Part shown: positions 28,741-38,616 of the stretch, one piece after another
Numbering within the stretch: the first letter of the stretch is position 1
How the letters are laid out: every line of letters begins with the position of its first letter
Position numbers and translations under genes: made by a program
Source: Candidatus Bathyarchaeota archaeon
GTDB taxonomy: Archaea; Thermoproteota; Bathyarchaeia; Bathyarchaeales; Bathycorpusculaceae
NCBI GenBank assembly: GCA_026014705.1
Contig: JAOZHU010000025.1
Span: 62,001 to 126,000, forward strand
DNA length: 64,000 bases
Direction of reading: 5' to 3'
Notes under the pieces: model-generated
What the model was told of the DNA's origin: nothing
Database searches by the model: none
Seen by the model: only the letters and a program-made list of their open reading frames with translations

Positions 28741-29700
28741 ATGAGTTTATGGAAACTTCGACTCTCAATGGTAGGCACACTAGCCCTCATCATAGGCTTA
28801 TCAACCCTAGTGTTCACGCTGATACTGAGTTGGGCAGGAGTCTTCGACCTCATCACACTAGGCGCACTCGTGGTAACCATCAACATAGTCCAGTGGCTAA
28901 TTGCACCGTACATGGTTGACGCCATCTACAAAGTCCGCGCACTCCCAGAAAACGAAAACCCCCAACTTCACCAAGCCGTGAACAACATCAGCCAAAAAAG
29001 CGGCATCAAAAAACCAAAACTCATGATAGCCCAAATTCCCCTGCCTAACGCCTTCGCTTATGGTTCACCTTTGACAGGCAACCGCGTCGCAGTAACCCAA
29101 GGTTTACTAAAAGAATTAGACGAAGGCGAAGTTGAAGCAGTAATAGGACACGAAATAGGACATTTGAAGCACAAAGACGTACAAATCATGATGACAGTTT
29201 CACTGCTGCCTGCACTATTCACGTACATTGGGTACTCGCTGATGTGGTCATCCATGTACCAAGGCAACCGCAGAAACGAAGGCGGTAGCAGCGCACTGAT
29301 AGGCATAGCATTCATAGCGTTCGCATGGGTGCTGAACATGTTCACGCTTTACTTGAGCCGACTTCGCGAGTACTACGCGGATAGACACAGCGTAGGAGTG
29401 GTAAACAACGGCGCACAGAAGCTTTCCACTGGCTTGGCGAAAATAGTCTACAGCACAAAAAACATCCGCAAACCTCAACAGCAGAAGCAAAGCTTGGCGT
29501 TCAAGTCGCTATTCATTTCTGACCCAGAACGGGCAAACACCGATGCAGCAGCCATAGATGCACTGCGAGCGAGCGGCAAATCAGACTTGGTTCAGGAAAT
29601 CCTGTCGCAGAAGGTTACGACTGAAGCGAAGATTGCCGAAGCCTTTTCGACGCATCCAAACATTATCAAGCGCCTGCGAGCCCTGCAAAACCTAATGTAA
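28741..29700 (+). CDS. htpX: M48 family zinc metalloprotease HtpX
   Basis: VIGHEIGHLKHKD, TM segments, EYYADRHSV. Confidence 0.92.
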   Translation: MSLWKLRLSMVGTLALIIGLSTLVFTLILSWAGVFDLITLGALVVTINIVQWLIAPYMVDAIYKVRALPENENPQLHQAVNNISQKSGIKKPKLMIAQIPLPNAFAYGSPLTGNRVAVTQGLLKELDEGEVEAVIGHEIGHLKHKDVQIMMTVSLLPALFTYIGYSLMWSSMYQGNRRNEGGSSALIGIAFIAFAWVLNMFTLYLSRLREYYADRHSVGVVNNGAQKLSTGLAKIVYSTKNIRKPQQQKQSLAFKSLFISDPERANTDAAAIDALRASGKSDLVQEILSQKVTTEAKIAEAFSTHPNIIKRLRALQNLM

Positions 29701-29794
29701 AAGCGTAAACGCTGTCTCTGCATGGTTGCGTTTTTGGGAAAACGTTAAAGCAGCAACAGCCAGTTATTCTAACGCATAAAGGGGTGAGAAGACA

Positions 29795-31024
29795 ATGTCT
29801 CACGAGGCGCTATTCCGAGAAATCGAAAAGTTAAGAACCGAAATGACAAAGGCATTGATGGAGCTTATCCGTGTGCCTGCAATCGCTCCAGAAAACGGTG
29901 GCGACGGCGAAATGCAGAAAGCAGAAAAACTCATGAAGATTCTGGAAACCGTAGGCTTTGACAGGATAGAGCGCCATGACGCTGAAGACCAACGCGTTTC
30001 AGCACGCAAGAGACCGAACATAGTTGCCTATTACCATGGAAAAACAGATGCCGAACGGTTATGGATAGTCACGCATTTGGATGTTGTACCGCCAGGAGAC
30101 GAAAACCACTGGGCAACCACGAAGCCTTTTGAGCCTTTATTAAAAGATGGTTGTGTGTATGGGAGGGGAAGTGAAGACAATGGGCAATCGTTGACCGCCT
30201 CAGTTTTCGCCGTCTACGCCCTGAAACGTTTGGGTATAAAGCCTCACAGAACTGTTTGTTTGGCTTTCGTTGCGGATGAGGAGCAAGGAAGCGTCATGGG
30301 CATAAAACACTTGATGAACAAGGGGATTTTTAGAAAAAACGACCTAATCGTAGTGCCTGACAGCGGCACCAGTGACGGAAGCTTCATAGAGACCGCTGAA
30401 AAAAGCGTTCTTTGGTTTAAAATTCGCACGGTTGGGAAGCAAGTTCACGCCAGCTTACCCAATAAGGGCTTAAATGCGCATCGAATCGGCATGCAGTTGG
30501 CGGTGGCTTTGGACAAGAGGCTGCACGAGAAATACGCCTTAAAAGACGATACTTTCGACATGCCTGAAAGCACATTTGAACCCACAAAGAAGGAGCGAAA
30601 CGTTGAAGCGGTGAACATAATTCCCGGCGAAGACATAACCTATTTTGACTGCCGAATCTTGCCCAACTACAATGTTGATGACGTGCTTGCGGATATCAAC
30701 GGTGTCGCCGAGGAGTTTCAGAGCAAAACAGGCGCCAAGATTGCACTGGAAATTCTCCAGAAACAGCCTGCGCCCAAGCTGAAGGCGGATAACGCCCAGA
30801 TAACCGCGCTACTGAAAAAGGCGCTTAAGGAAGCCCGAGGATTAGAAGCCCGAGTGGGAGGTGTTGGAGGCGGAACATGCGCTGCTTTCTTCAGGCAGGT
30901 AGGCATTCCAGCAGTAGTGTGGAGTACTGTGGACGAAGTGATGCATCAGCCTAACGAGTACTCTAAAGTGGAAAACATGGTGGATGACGCCAAGGTATTC
31001 GCGTTGCTTGCCATCAACCCGTAG
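29795..31024 (+). CDS. M20 family metallopeptidase
   Basis: VTHLDVVPPGDENHW, YGRGSEDNGQS, DEEQGS. Confidence 0.9.
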   Translation: MSHEALFREIEKLRTEMTKALMELIRVPAIAPENGGDGEMQKAEKLMKILETVGFDRIERHDAEDQRVSARKRPNIVAYYHGKTDAERLWIVTHLDVVPPGDENHWATTKPFEPLLKDGCVYGRGSEDNGQSLTASVFAVYALKRLGIKPHRTVCLAFVADEEQGSVMGIKHLMNKGIFRKNDLIVVPDSGTSDGSFIETAEKSVLWFKIRTVGKQVHASLPNKGLNAHRIGMQLAVALDKRLHEKYALKDDTFDMPESTFEPTKKERNVEAVNIIPGEDITYFDCRILPNYNVDDVLADINGVAEEFQSKTGAKIALEILQKQPAPKLKADNAQITALLKKALKEARGLEARVGGVGGGTCAAFFRQVGIPAVVWSTVDEVMHQPNEYSKVENMVDDAKVFALLAINP

Positions 31025-31081
31025 TAAGCAGCAGCAAAACAATTTTAAACTTCTAAACGTTTGTTACCCATTAGCACATTA

Positions 31082-31792
31082 ATGGAAGTTATTGTCTTGA
31101 ACGAAACAGCGAAAATAATCAGTCAAGCCCAAAATGAGGGCAGAAAAGCGCTTCTGGAAACTGAAGCAAAAACCATCTGCACAGAATACAGCATTCCAGT
31201 CACTAGGTTCAAACTGGCGAAAAACGCGGGGGAAGCAGCCGACTTCGCCGAGCAACTTGGTTACCCAGTGGTTTTAAAAATCGTTTCTCCAGACATCATT
31301 CACAAATCTGACGCAGGAGGCGTCATAGTCAACTTGAAAAACAAGACAGAAGTGCAAAGCGCCTGCGTGAAAATCTTGGAAAACGCCAAGAAATATAAGG
31401 CAACCGCAGAAATCGCAGGAGTCTTAGTCCAAGAGATGGCGCCGCAATCCACCGAAGTCATCATCGGCGCAATCAAGGATCCACAGTTCGGGCAAACCTT
31501 GATGTTCGGCTTAGGCGGCGTATTCGTTGAAATCCTCAAAGACGTCACCTTCAGAATCGCGCCTATAACGCGGGAAGATGCCTTGGAAATGGTGACGGGC
31601 ATCAGGGCTTACCCGTTGCTTAAGGGCTACAGGAATACGCCGCCTGTGGATGTTGAAGCCATAGTGGATACGCTTGTGAATACGTCGCGGTTGGTGATGG
31701 ATAACCCGCAGATTAAGGAGTTAGACCTTAATCCTGTGTTGGTTTATGAGAAAGGCGCAAAGACGGTGGACGCACGAATAATACTCGAATAA
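31082..31792 (+). CDS. Acyl/acetyl-CoA synthetase (ADP-forming) beta-subunit-like, ATP-grasp
   Basis: GYPVVLKIVSPDIIHKSDAGGVIVNL...ELDLNPVLV; ATG at 31082. Confidence 0.9.
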   Translation: MEVIVLNETAKIISQAQNEGRKALLETEAKTICTEYSIPVTRFKLAKNAGEAADFAEQLGYPVVLKIVSPDIIHKSDAGGVIVNLKNKTEVQSACVKILENAKKYKATAEIAGVLVQEMAPQSTEVIIGAIKDPQFGQTLMFGLGGVFVEILKDVTFRIAPITREDALEMVTGIRAYPLLKGYRNTPPVDVEAIVDTLVNTSRLVMDNPQIKELDLNPVLVYEKGAKTVDARIILE

Positions 31793-31925
31793 CCATCACG
31801 CACGCAGCCTTTTCGTGTCTTAAGATCACATCAACTCCTCTTTAGACAGAGGGTCATGGTTAATGCATTGAAACGCGAAGGATTTTTCCCAAAAAGCATT
31901 AGAGGAAGTTCGATAGATTAGTATC

Positions 31926-33218
31926 TTGGTGCATGCGGTGAGGACAGAAACCGCAATTTTCATACTGGTTTTCCTAATTGTGAGCGCAGTTGTTGTGCAA
32001 TCTTCGAATTTAAGCAAAGCTAACTTTATGCCGCCCATCCCAGATTTGCAGCATATTTACATACGGAACGATGGAACCGTCGAGCCTTCAAACGCGCCTA
32101 TGCAGAGAAATGGAAACACCTACATCTTGACAAGAAACCTCATAGCTGAATACGTAATCGAGGTTCAAATGGACAACGCAGTCCTCGATGGAGGAAGTCA
32201 CACTATACAGGGAATTGCTCCTTCAGGCATAATTCTTCTAGGCAGAAGCAACATCGTGATAAAGAATTTTGACGTGAGAAAATTCAACGCGGGTATCAGC
32301 ATCAGAAACTCCTACAACATTGTAGTCACAGCGAATACAATCTCGGGAAACGATATTGGCATAGCGCTGGACTATGCTGTTAATAACACAATCAGCGGAA
32401 ACGTCATTACGGGAAATGGCGCAGCAATTTTAACCTACAACGACTGCGATTACAATCGAATAATGAAAAACCAATTGACGAGCAACAAGTACGCGGGCAT
32501 CTGGTTTGAAAGTTCCCGAGATGGTTACTGCGATTTTAACAGTATCGTTCAGAACACAATTAGTTCAAATATTCAAGAGGGAATCATGTGCCGTTCTGCT
32601 GTCAGCAGCATCTTTATCGGGAACACCATAGCCGACAATGGCTACGGTTCCGCCGACACTGTTGATGGCTACGGAATATTTCTGTCATCATCTAATAACA
32701 CGCTCTTTCTTAACAATTTCATCAATAACCGCGAGCAAACAAACAACTTTGGAAAGAATAATGTGTGGGATAACGGTTCAAAAGGTAACCATTGGAGCGA
32801 TTACAATGGCACTGACGCAAACATTGACGGCATAGGAGACACAGCTTATCTGCTTAAAAACGCTCAGGACAATTATCCGTTAATGAAACCGATTGACACT
32901 TCCACCCTGACGCTTCCCGAACTTCCCGTTGCATCCAGCATATCGATCCCTCCTGTTGAAAGCACACCTTCGCCATCACCCAGCCCATCTCCCTCCGTTA
33001 CTGCTAGCCCAAATCCCTTGTCTTCGCCTACTCCCAATCCATCTGCGTCTCCAACACAACAACCCGCGCCGACGCCCTCAGATAGCTTCATGGAGCAGTC
33101 GCAATCTGTAGGCAGTAATTTGCCGACAGAACCAGAATATTTCATAATAGCAGCAGGAGTCACGGTGACTGCCTTAAGCGCAGGCTTTCTGATCTACTTC
33201 AGGAAACGCAAACAGTAA
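31926..33218 (+). CDS. NosD-like right-handed beta-helix surface protein with Pro/Ser-rich stalk and TM anchor
   Basis: Parallel beta-helix repeats (NTISGN, NVITGN), SPSPSPS linker, C-terminal TM + RKRKQ. Confidence 0.8.
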   Translation: MVHAVRTETAIFILVFLIVSAVVVQSSNLSKANFMPPIPDLQHIYIRNDGTVEPSNAPMQRNGNTYILTRNLIAEYVIEVQMDNAVLDGGSHTIQGIAPSGIILLGRSNIVIKNFDVRKFNAGISIRNSYNIVVTANTISGNDIGIALDYAVNNTISGNVITGNGAAILTYNDCDYNRIMKNQLTSNKYAGIWFESSRDGYCDFNSIVQNTISSNIQEGIMCRSAVSSIFIGNTIADNGYGSADTVDGYGIFLSSSNNTLFLNNFINNREQTNNFGKNNVWDNGSKGNHWSDYNGTDANIDGIGDTAYLLKNAQDNYPLMKPIDTSTLTLPELPVASSISIPPVESTPSPSPSPSPSVTASPNPLSSPTPNPSASPTQQPAPTPSDSFMEQSQSVGSNLPTEPEYFIIAAGVTVTALSAGFLIYFRKRKQ

Positions 33219-33287
33219 CTAATCCTCCACAGGTTCGCTTAGTCACATAGGTCCTGTGAGAGCAACGTAAATAATTGAAAATTTGAA

Positions 33288-34064
33288 TTATGTCTCCAAC
33301 AGTGTCTTCAGCAGTTTTATCGCTGACCATGCGGCAAGCGCGCTGGTATGCGGGTTCTCTGGGTGAGGGTCATTCGCAAACCGCAGAAGCATCTCGCCGA
33401 ACCGCCATTTCACCTTAATCTCATGCGTGTTACGCTGCACCGCTGGGTCAGACAACACCTGAACTTTCACTTTCGCAGGCTTAACAGCCAAAGCCAATGT
33501 AGCTGCAACGTTCATTTCCCGCGGAAACCGCTGAACCGCCTCTTCAGCGCTGCCTTCGTACACGAGTTTTACCTCTTGGTTGTCCAATCCAAACGCTCGG
33601 GGATTCTTTCTCGAAGTCAAAACCGCCTCGTCTATTCCAGCTAGAGCAGCGCTGGCTATGGCGTCTAACCCGCCGATGGCGCCTGAAGGCACATACACCT
33701 TGCTCAGGTCAACGTTCAAACCCAGCAATGCACCAGTGCTTAGGACAATTAATGCAATGTCCTCGGCTACTATTCGAGGCGCGTAGTCTTTGGCTGCTTG
33801 CTGCGAAGCCGCTTCGATGATGACCGTGGGCTTCCGTTCTAGTAGTTCATCGAAGCTTGCTGCAATCGTTACGGGGAACCGCAAAGACTTCTTCAGCTGC
33901 TGAGCCTTTGCAGTGTCAACATCATACACTGTCAGTTCGTCGCACACTATGAGTTTGCGGGCGATGGCTTCGGCGAGGACTGTGCCGATGGCGCCGCAGC
34001 CGATTAAGCCGACAATCCTTGGCGGAGAAGTTTTAGTCTTCCTTTGAGCTTTCGGTTGCTTCAT
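33288..34064 (-). CDS. nadX: L-aspartate dehydrogenase-like
   Basis: IVGLIGCGAIGTVLAEAIA, IIEAASQQAAKDYA, VPSGAIGGLDAI. Confidence 0.82.
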   Translation of the reverse strand: MKQPKAQRKTKTSPPRIVGLIGCGAIGTVLAEAIARKLIVCDELTVYDVDTAKAQQLKKSLRFPVTIAASFDELLERKPTVIIEAASQQAAKDYAPRIVAEDIALIVLSTGALLGLNVDLSKVYVPSGAIGGLDAIASAALAGIDEAVLTSRKNPRAFGLDNQEVKLVYEGSAEEAVQRFPREMNVAATLALAVKPAKVKVQVLSDPAVQRNTHEIKVKWRFGEMLLRFANDPHPENPHTSALAAWSAIKLLKTLLET

Positions 34065-34203
34065 TTGGTTTTCATCCTCTGTAAAGTTTGTTTATTCTTA
34101 GCTTTAACTTGTTCGCCGCTATTGTCGTTCGCTGTCACATATGGTCAAAGGAGCATCATAAGTTACTGTTTTAACTGCCCTTTCGTCAATAAGCATGGTA
34201 GCC

Positions 34204-35205
34204 TTATGACGGGGTTGTTGCTTCTTCGTTTGCCTCTTTTTTGGTTGTGTTGCGGCGTCTCCTGTGAAGCAGGAAAGCGCTGGGCAGAATGATCAATACT
34301 GCGATTGTGCTAACAGCAATTAGTATGAGTCCCTCGAAGGGTAATCCGTGGGAAACGCTGTTTTCGGGTGTCGGGATATGCGCAGAGGTATCAATTGGCG
34401 AGATGAGGGGGTAATAGTCTGTGTTGTTCCAGTCTATTACGTGTGGTGTGTCTCCGACGCCGTCTTTGTTGGTGTCTGAGCCCGTATAGTTGCTCCAGTA
34501 GTTGCCCCATTGTTTGTAATGCCAATTGGTTGCTGAGGGGTCATAATCGTAATTCATCTGGGCATGGGCAGTGTTATTGAAGAAATTGTTTGCGTAGACG
34601 TAATTGTCGTTGGAGGCTGCAAAGCCGATGGCTACGTTGTTTTCTGAAAGGTTGTTTCCGTAAATGAAAATTTGGCTTGAGAGGAAAACTGAGATGCCTC
34701 GTTTGCTGCAGTTTGAGATGTTATTTCTGGAGATGGTTATGTTGATTGATAGGTAGCAGTATATTCCCCATTGGCAGTTCAGGATGTTGTTTGACAAAAG
34801 CGCGTTGTTTTTGCTGTCACTGAACATTTCGCGGTAGTAAGAGTATTCTATGCCTCTTTCGAAGTTGCTGATGGTTAAGTTCTTAACAGTTACGTTTTGT
34901 CTGCCTTCCATGAAGATTCCAGTTGAACCGCCATTTCCCGTGAGGCTATATCCGTTGCCGTTGATTGTTATGTTGTCGCATGAAACCAATATGCTTCCAG
35001 AAACATTTGCTGTAAACTCGTAGCTGCTGCCAACCCGTGTGATGTTGTCGGTTCCAGTCACGGTTCCGTTAGCCATGATTTCGATATTATGGGGTGGAAT
35101 ATTGAGCGGCATAAAGTTAGCTGCAGCCCGTTCAATGTCCAAGACAGCTGCTAAGGAGACCAAAAGTGCAATAGTAGTCAGCAATGCCAAAGCCTTGTTC
35201 TTCAT
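34204..35205 (-). CDS. NosD-like right-handed beta-helix surface protein
   Basis: Signal peptide, beta-helix repeats, NYWSNYTGSDTNKDGVGDTPHV, C-terminal TM. Confidence 0.8.
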   Translation of the reverse strand: MKNKALALLTTIALLVSLAAVLDIERAAANFMPLNIPPHNIEIMANGTVTGTDNITRVGSSYEFTANVSGSILVSCDNITINGNGYSLTGNGGSTGIFMEGRQNVTVKNLTISNFERGIEYSYYREMFSDSKNNALLSNNILNCQWGIYCYLSINITISRNNISNCSKRGISVFLSSQIFIYGNNLSENNVAIGFAASNDNYVYANNFFNNTAHAQMNYDYDPSATNWHYKQWGNYWSNYTGSDTNKDGVGDTPHVIDWNNTDYYPLISPIDTSAHIPTPENSVSHGLPFEGLILIAVSTIAVLIILPSAFLLHRRRRNTTKKEANEEATTPS

Positions 35206-35418
35206 GGGTATTTATTTCCCTGTTTGTGCTTAGCTGAGCCTTTCTCTAAGCCAAGGGATTTCCTTCAAAACACTATTGGAGGCTATGAACGGTAAAAATG
35301 TTTCGAAGAAGCCTAGCGCAAAGAGCCTACGCGACGGGGCTTTCGTTGGTCAGTTTTCCAGTTCAATTTTTTTTAAAGTTCAAATTGTCAGTGCGCGGTG
35401 ATTTTGGCATGTCTTTTA

Positions 35419-37884
35419 CTATTGGTATTCTGAAACGAAGCATACGTTGCTGAACTGGGTAACTTCCCGCCCAGCGCCTTTTTCTGCGAGCACTTCGAGA
35501 CAGGCAACTTTGCAGGTTCCAACGATGTCGCCGCTGGCTTCCGTGATTACTGTTGCTGCTGCTTTGTCTCCAGCATAGACCGTTAACTTCTTGATTTGCG
35601 TGTTCAGAGACAGGCGCTTCTCAGCTTTTTCCCGCCTAACCTCGGTAATCAAAGCCGCTATCAGGTCTCCGCGTTTTTCTGTCTCTTCATCTACAAGCTG
35701 CATGTTGAATTTAGGCCAAAGAGCCACTTGCAGACTCCTGTAGCCTTTGCCGTCAGCATACATTGCTTGATAGATTTCTTCTGTCAAGTGCGGCGTTACA
35801 GGCGCCAACAACTGCAGAATGCGATAGAGCACTTCGTAAAGCGTCTGCTGCGCAGCAGTCTTGGCTTCTTCTCCTTGCGCTTCGGGTCTGTAAAGCCTGT
35901 CTTTCACTGCTTCAACGTAGGCGTCGCAGAACACGTGCCAAGTGAAATTGCGGATTTCCTCCACGGCGATGTTGAACTGGCATTTTTCGTAGGCGTCTGT
36001 TACTTTTTTGGTGAGAGTTTCGGCTTTGCTGATTATCCACTTGTCCAACAGTTGAAGCTTGACGTTTTTCGTTTTTTCAGGTGAGTAGTCTGTCAAGAGT
36101 TTGCTTGTGAAACCCGAAACGTTCCACAGTTTAACCAGAAACCGTCTGCCATACTCCACGTCAGGCGCTCGGAAAGGAATATCCGAACCTGTGGCTCCGC
36201 CTGCAGCAGCCCACTGCCGCGTCGCGTCCGCACCGAACTTGTTCAAAACTTCAGGCGCTGCAACGTAGTTCTTTAGCGACTTGCTCATTTTTCTGCCGTC
36301 TGCGCCGAGCACCATGCCGTTGATGAGGCAGCTTTTGTAGGGCGTCTCGTCGAAGAGCGCCAGATGTCTGACCATGAGGTAGTATGCCCATGTGCGGATG
36401 ATGTCTATGCCTGAGGGGTGCATGTCAGCGGGGAAAAGCCGTTTCCAATCGGCTCGGTCAGGCCAGCCAGCGTGCACTGCGCATGTGATTGATGAGTCCA
36501 TCCATGTGTCGAAGACGTCGCGTTCGCCGATGAATTCTTTGCCGCCGCATTTGGGGCACTTGTCAATGCGTGGGTTTTCCAGTTTCGGGTCGACGGGCAC
36601 CCATTCAGGTTCTGCGAGAATTAGTTCGCCGCAGGTTTTGCAGTACCAGACTGGAATCGGCGTGGCGAAAAGTCGTTGTCTGCTGATTACCCAGTCCCAA
36701 TCCAGTGACCGTGCCCAGTCAATCAGCCGCGTTTTCATGTAGTCAGGATACCAGACAACCTCGTTGGCGGTTTTTTCCACTGCGTCGGTTAGTTGGCGGG
36801 TTTTCATGAACCACTGTTTCCGTTCAAGAATCTCAACATGCGCTTTGCAGCGGTCGCATCTGCCGACTTCTTGTGTTATCTTCTCGGTTTTCTCGAGTAA
36901 GCCAGCTTCTGTGAGGTCTTGCACTATGGCGGCGCGTGCTTGGTTAATGGTTAAGCCGGCGTATTTGCCGCCGTTCTCGGTGATGCGCCCGTTCTCAGTC
37001 AACAGCGGGATTACTGGAAGCTTGTGTTTCATGACGGTTTTGACGTCTTCTTTGTCGCCGTAAGTGCAAATCTGCACCACGCCTGTGCCGAAGGCAGGGT
37101 CAACGGTTTCTTCGCCGATTATGGGCACAGCGCGGTTGACGATTGGCACGACGATTTTTTTGCCGATGTACTTGTTGAAGCGTTTATCTTGCGGGTTCAC
37201 TTCAACCGCCACACAAGCAGGGATAAACTCAGGACGCGAAGTCGCAATCAACAAGTACTCGCTGCTGCCCTCCAATGGATAACGGATGTAGTGCAGTGTG
37301 CCTTCGCGTTTGTCATAATCCACTTCTGCGTCGGCTATGGCGGTTTCGCAGCGGGGACACCAGTTGACTGGGTGCGTGCCTTGGTACATGAAGCCCTTCT
37401 GGTGCAGGATTATGAAGCTGAGCTGTGTTTTGCGCCAGTAGTCCGGATTCATCGTGCGGTACTCGGTTGTCCAGTCAATACTGCAGCCCAATTGCAAGAT
37501 GCCTTCTTTCATCAGTGCGATGTATTTTTCCACGGTTTCTGCGCACCATTTGCGGAATTGGTCAGGCGGCACATCCCGTTTGCGCACGTTATGCGTTTTT
37601 TCGACTTGTATTTCGATGCCTAAGCCGTGGCAGTCCCAGCCTTGCGGGAAAAGCACGTTGTAGCCGCCCATGCGTTTGTAGCGGGCTACCATGTCGAAGT
37701 ATGTCCAGTTTAGCACGTTGCCCATGTGGAGTTCGCCTGACGGGTAAGGCGGTGGGGTGTCTATGCTGAACACTGGACGCTTAGCGTCGTTCCAGTCGAA
37801 ACGGTAAATGCCCATCTCTTCCCATTTCTGCTGCCATTTCCGCTCGATTTCCGCGAAGTTATATTCTCTAGGCAAAGGCTGCAT
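35419..37884 (-). CDS. valS: Valyl-tRNA synthetase
   Basis: PPPYPSGELHMGN (HIGH), GRKMSKSLKN (KMSKS); likely ATG at 37884 (MQPLPREYNF). Confidence 0.93.
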   Translation of the reverse strand: MQPLPREYNFAEIERKWQQKWEEMGIYRFDWNDAKRPVFSIDTPPPYPSGELHMGNVLNWTYFDMVARYKRMGGYNVLFPQGWDCHGLGIEIQVEKTHNVRKRDVPPDQFRKWCAETVEKYIALMKEGILQLGCSIDWTTEYRTMNPDYWRKTQLSFIILHQKGFMYQGTHPVNWCPRCETAIADAEVDYDKREGTLHYIRYPLEGSSEYLLIATSRPEFIPACVAVEVNPQDKRFNKYIGKKIVVPIVNRAVPIIGEETVDPAFGTGVVQICTYGDKEDVKTVMKHKLPVIPLLTENGRITENGGKYAGLTINQARAAIVQDLTEAGLLEKTEKITQEVGRCDRCKAHVEILERKQWFMKTRQLTDAVEKTANEVVWYPDYMKTRLIDWARSLDWDWVISRQRLFATPIPVWYCKTCGELILAEPEWVPVDPKLENPRIDKCPKCGGKEFIGERDVFDTWMDSSITCAVHAGWPDRADWKRLFPADMHPSGIDIIRTWAYYLMVRHLALFDETPYKSCLINGMVLGADGRKMSKSLKNYVAAPEVLNKFGADATRQWAAAGGATGSDIPFRAPDVEYGRRFLVKLWNVSGFTSKLLTDYSPEKTKNVKLQLLDKWIISKAETLTKKVTDAYEKCQFNIAVEEIRNFTWHVFCDAYVEAVKDRLYRPEAQGEEAKTAAQQTLYEVLYRILQLLAPVTPHLTEEIYQAMYADGKGYRSLQVALWPKFNMQLVDEETEKRGDLIAALITEVRREKAEKRLSLNTQIKKLTVYAGDKAAATVITEASGDIVGTCKVACLEVLAEKGAGREVTQFSNVCFVSEYQ

Positions 37885-37962
37885 GCTGTTACATTTCTCC
37901 TTTGAGCGCTTATAGGCTTTAGGAAAATTAAAATACAACTAAATAACATTATCCCCTTCAAG

Positions 37963-38060
37963 GTTTTCGGGGAGCTGGGGAAAAGTGACCCGGCTGAGAG
38001 GACGGCTGAATTGCTGTCGACCCAATGAACCTGAACCAGATAATACTGGCGGAGGGAAAA
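37963..38060 (+). promoter_or_regulatory. TPP (thiamine pyrophosphate) riboswitch / THI box
   Basis: GGCTGAGAG ... ATGAACCTGAACCAGATAATACTGGCGGAGGGAAA; P1 ttttc/gaaaa, P3 gctggg/cccggc, extra hairpin gacggc/gctgtc. Confidence 0.92.
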
Positions 38061-38066
38061 GAAACA

Positions 38067-38594
38067 ATGACAGAAGCTAGGCTAAATGCTATAAAAGTCA
38101 GAGTTCTCGCAGAAGCAACAGTTTTCATCGCGTTGACCATAGTGCTGAAGGATGTCTTGCCGCCGATTTACCATATGCCGCAGGGCGGTTCAGTCACCAT
38201 TGCTGGGCTAGTGCCGCTCATTTGGTTCGCGCTGCGCAGAGGCGTCAAATACGGAGTTTTCGCTGGCTTCGTTTACGGGCTGATTCACGCGTTTCTTCCA
38301 GGCGCTTACATAATGCACCCAGTGCAGGGATTGCTGGATTACCCGTTGGCTTTCGCTGCTTTAGGCTTGGCTGGCGCTTTCAAGAAACCCGCTGTAGTCG
38401 GCGTTGCAGTGGGCATCATTGGAAGATTTCTGTGCTCGTTCGCTGCAGGCATAATATTCTTCACCTCGTTCTCCATCGACGGCGTGGTTGGCTCAGCAAC
38501 ATACAACGGCGTCTACTTGATTCCCGAGTTCATCATTACTGCAGTCGTCATTTACATTCTGCTGAAGCGAAAACTGTTGACAATATACATGTAA
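38067..38594 (+). CDS. ThiT-like thiamine transporter (ECF S component family)
   Basis: MPQGGSVTIAGLVPLIWFALRRGVKYGVFAGFVYGLIHAF; downstream of TPP riboswitch. Confidence 0.85.
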   Translation: MTEARLNAIKVRVLAEATVFIALTIVLKDVLPPIYHMPQGGSVTIAGLVPLIWFALRRGVKYGVFAGFVYGLIHAFLPGAYIMHPVQGLLDYPLAFAALGLAGAFKKPAVVGVAVGIIGRFLCSFAAGIIFFTSFSIDGVVGSATYNGVYLIPEFIITAVVIYILLKRKLLTIYM

Positions 38595-38616
38595 AATGCA
38601 CATTGCCCTCTTTTTT

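Noticed and set aside
32950-33090. Ser/Pro repeat tract in the NosD-like protein as a regulatory repeat
   Set aside because: Ordinary low-complexity stalk between the beta-helix and the membrane anchor
37024-37623. 199-aa plus-strand ORF opposite ValRS (also 35596..36084)
   Set aside because: Lies fully antisense to the clearly identified valS; a shadow ORF from codon bias
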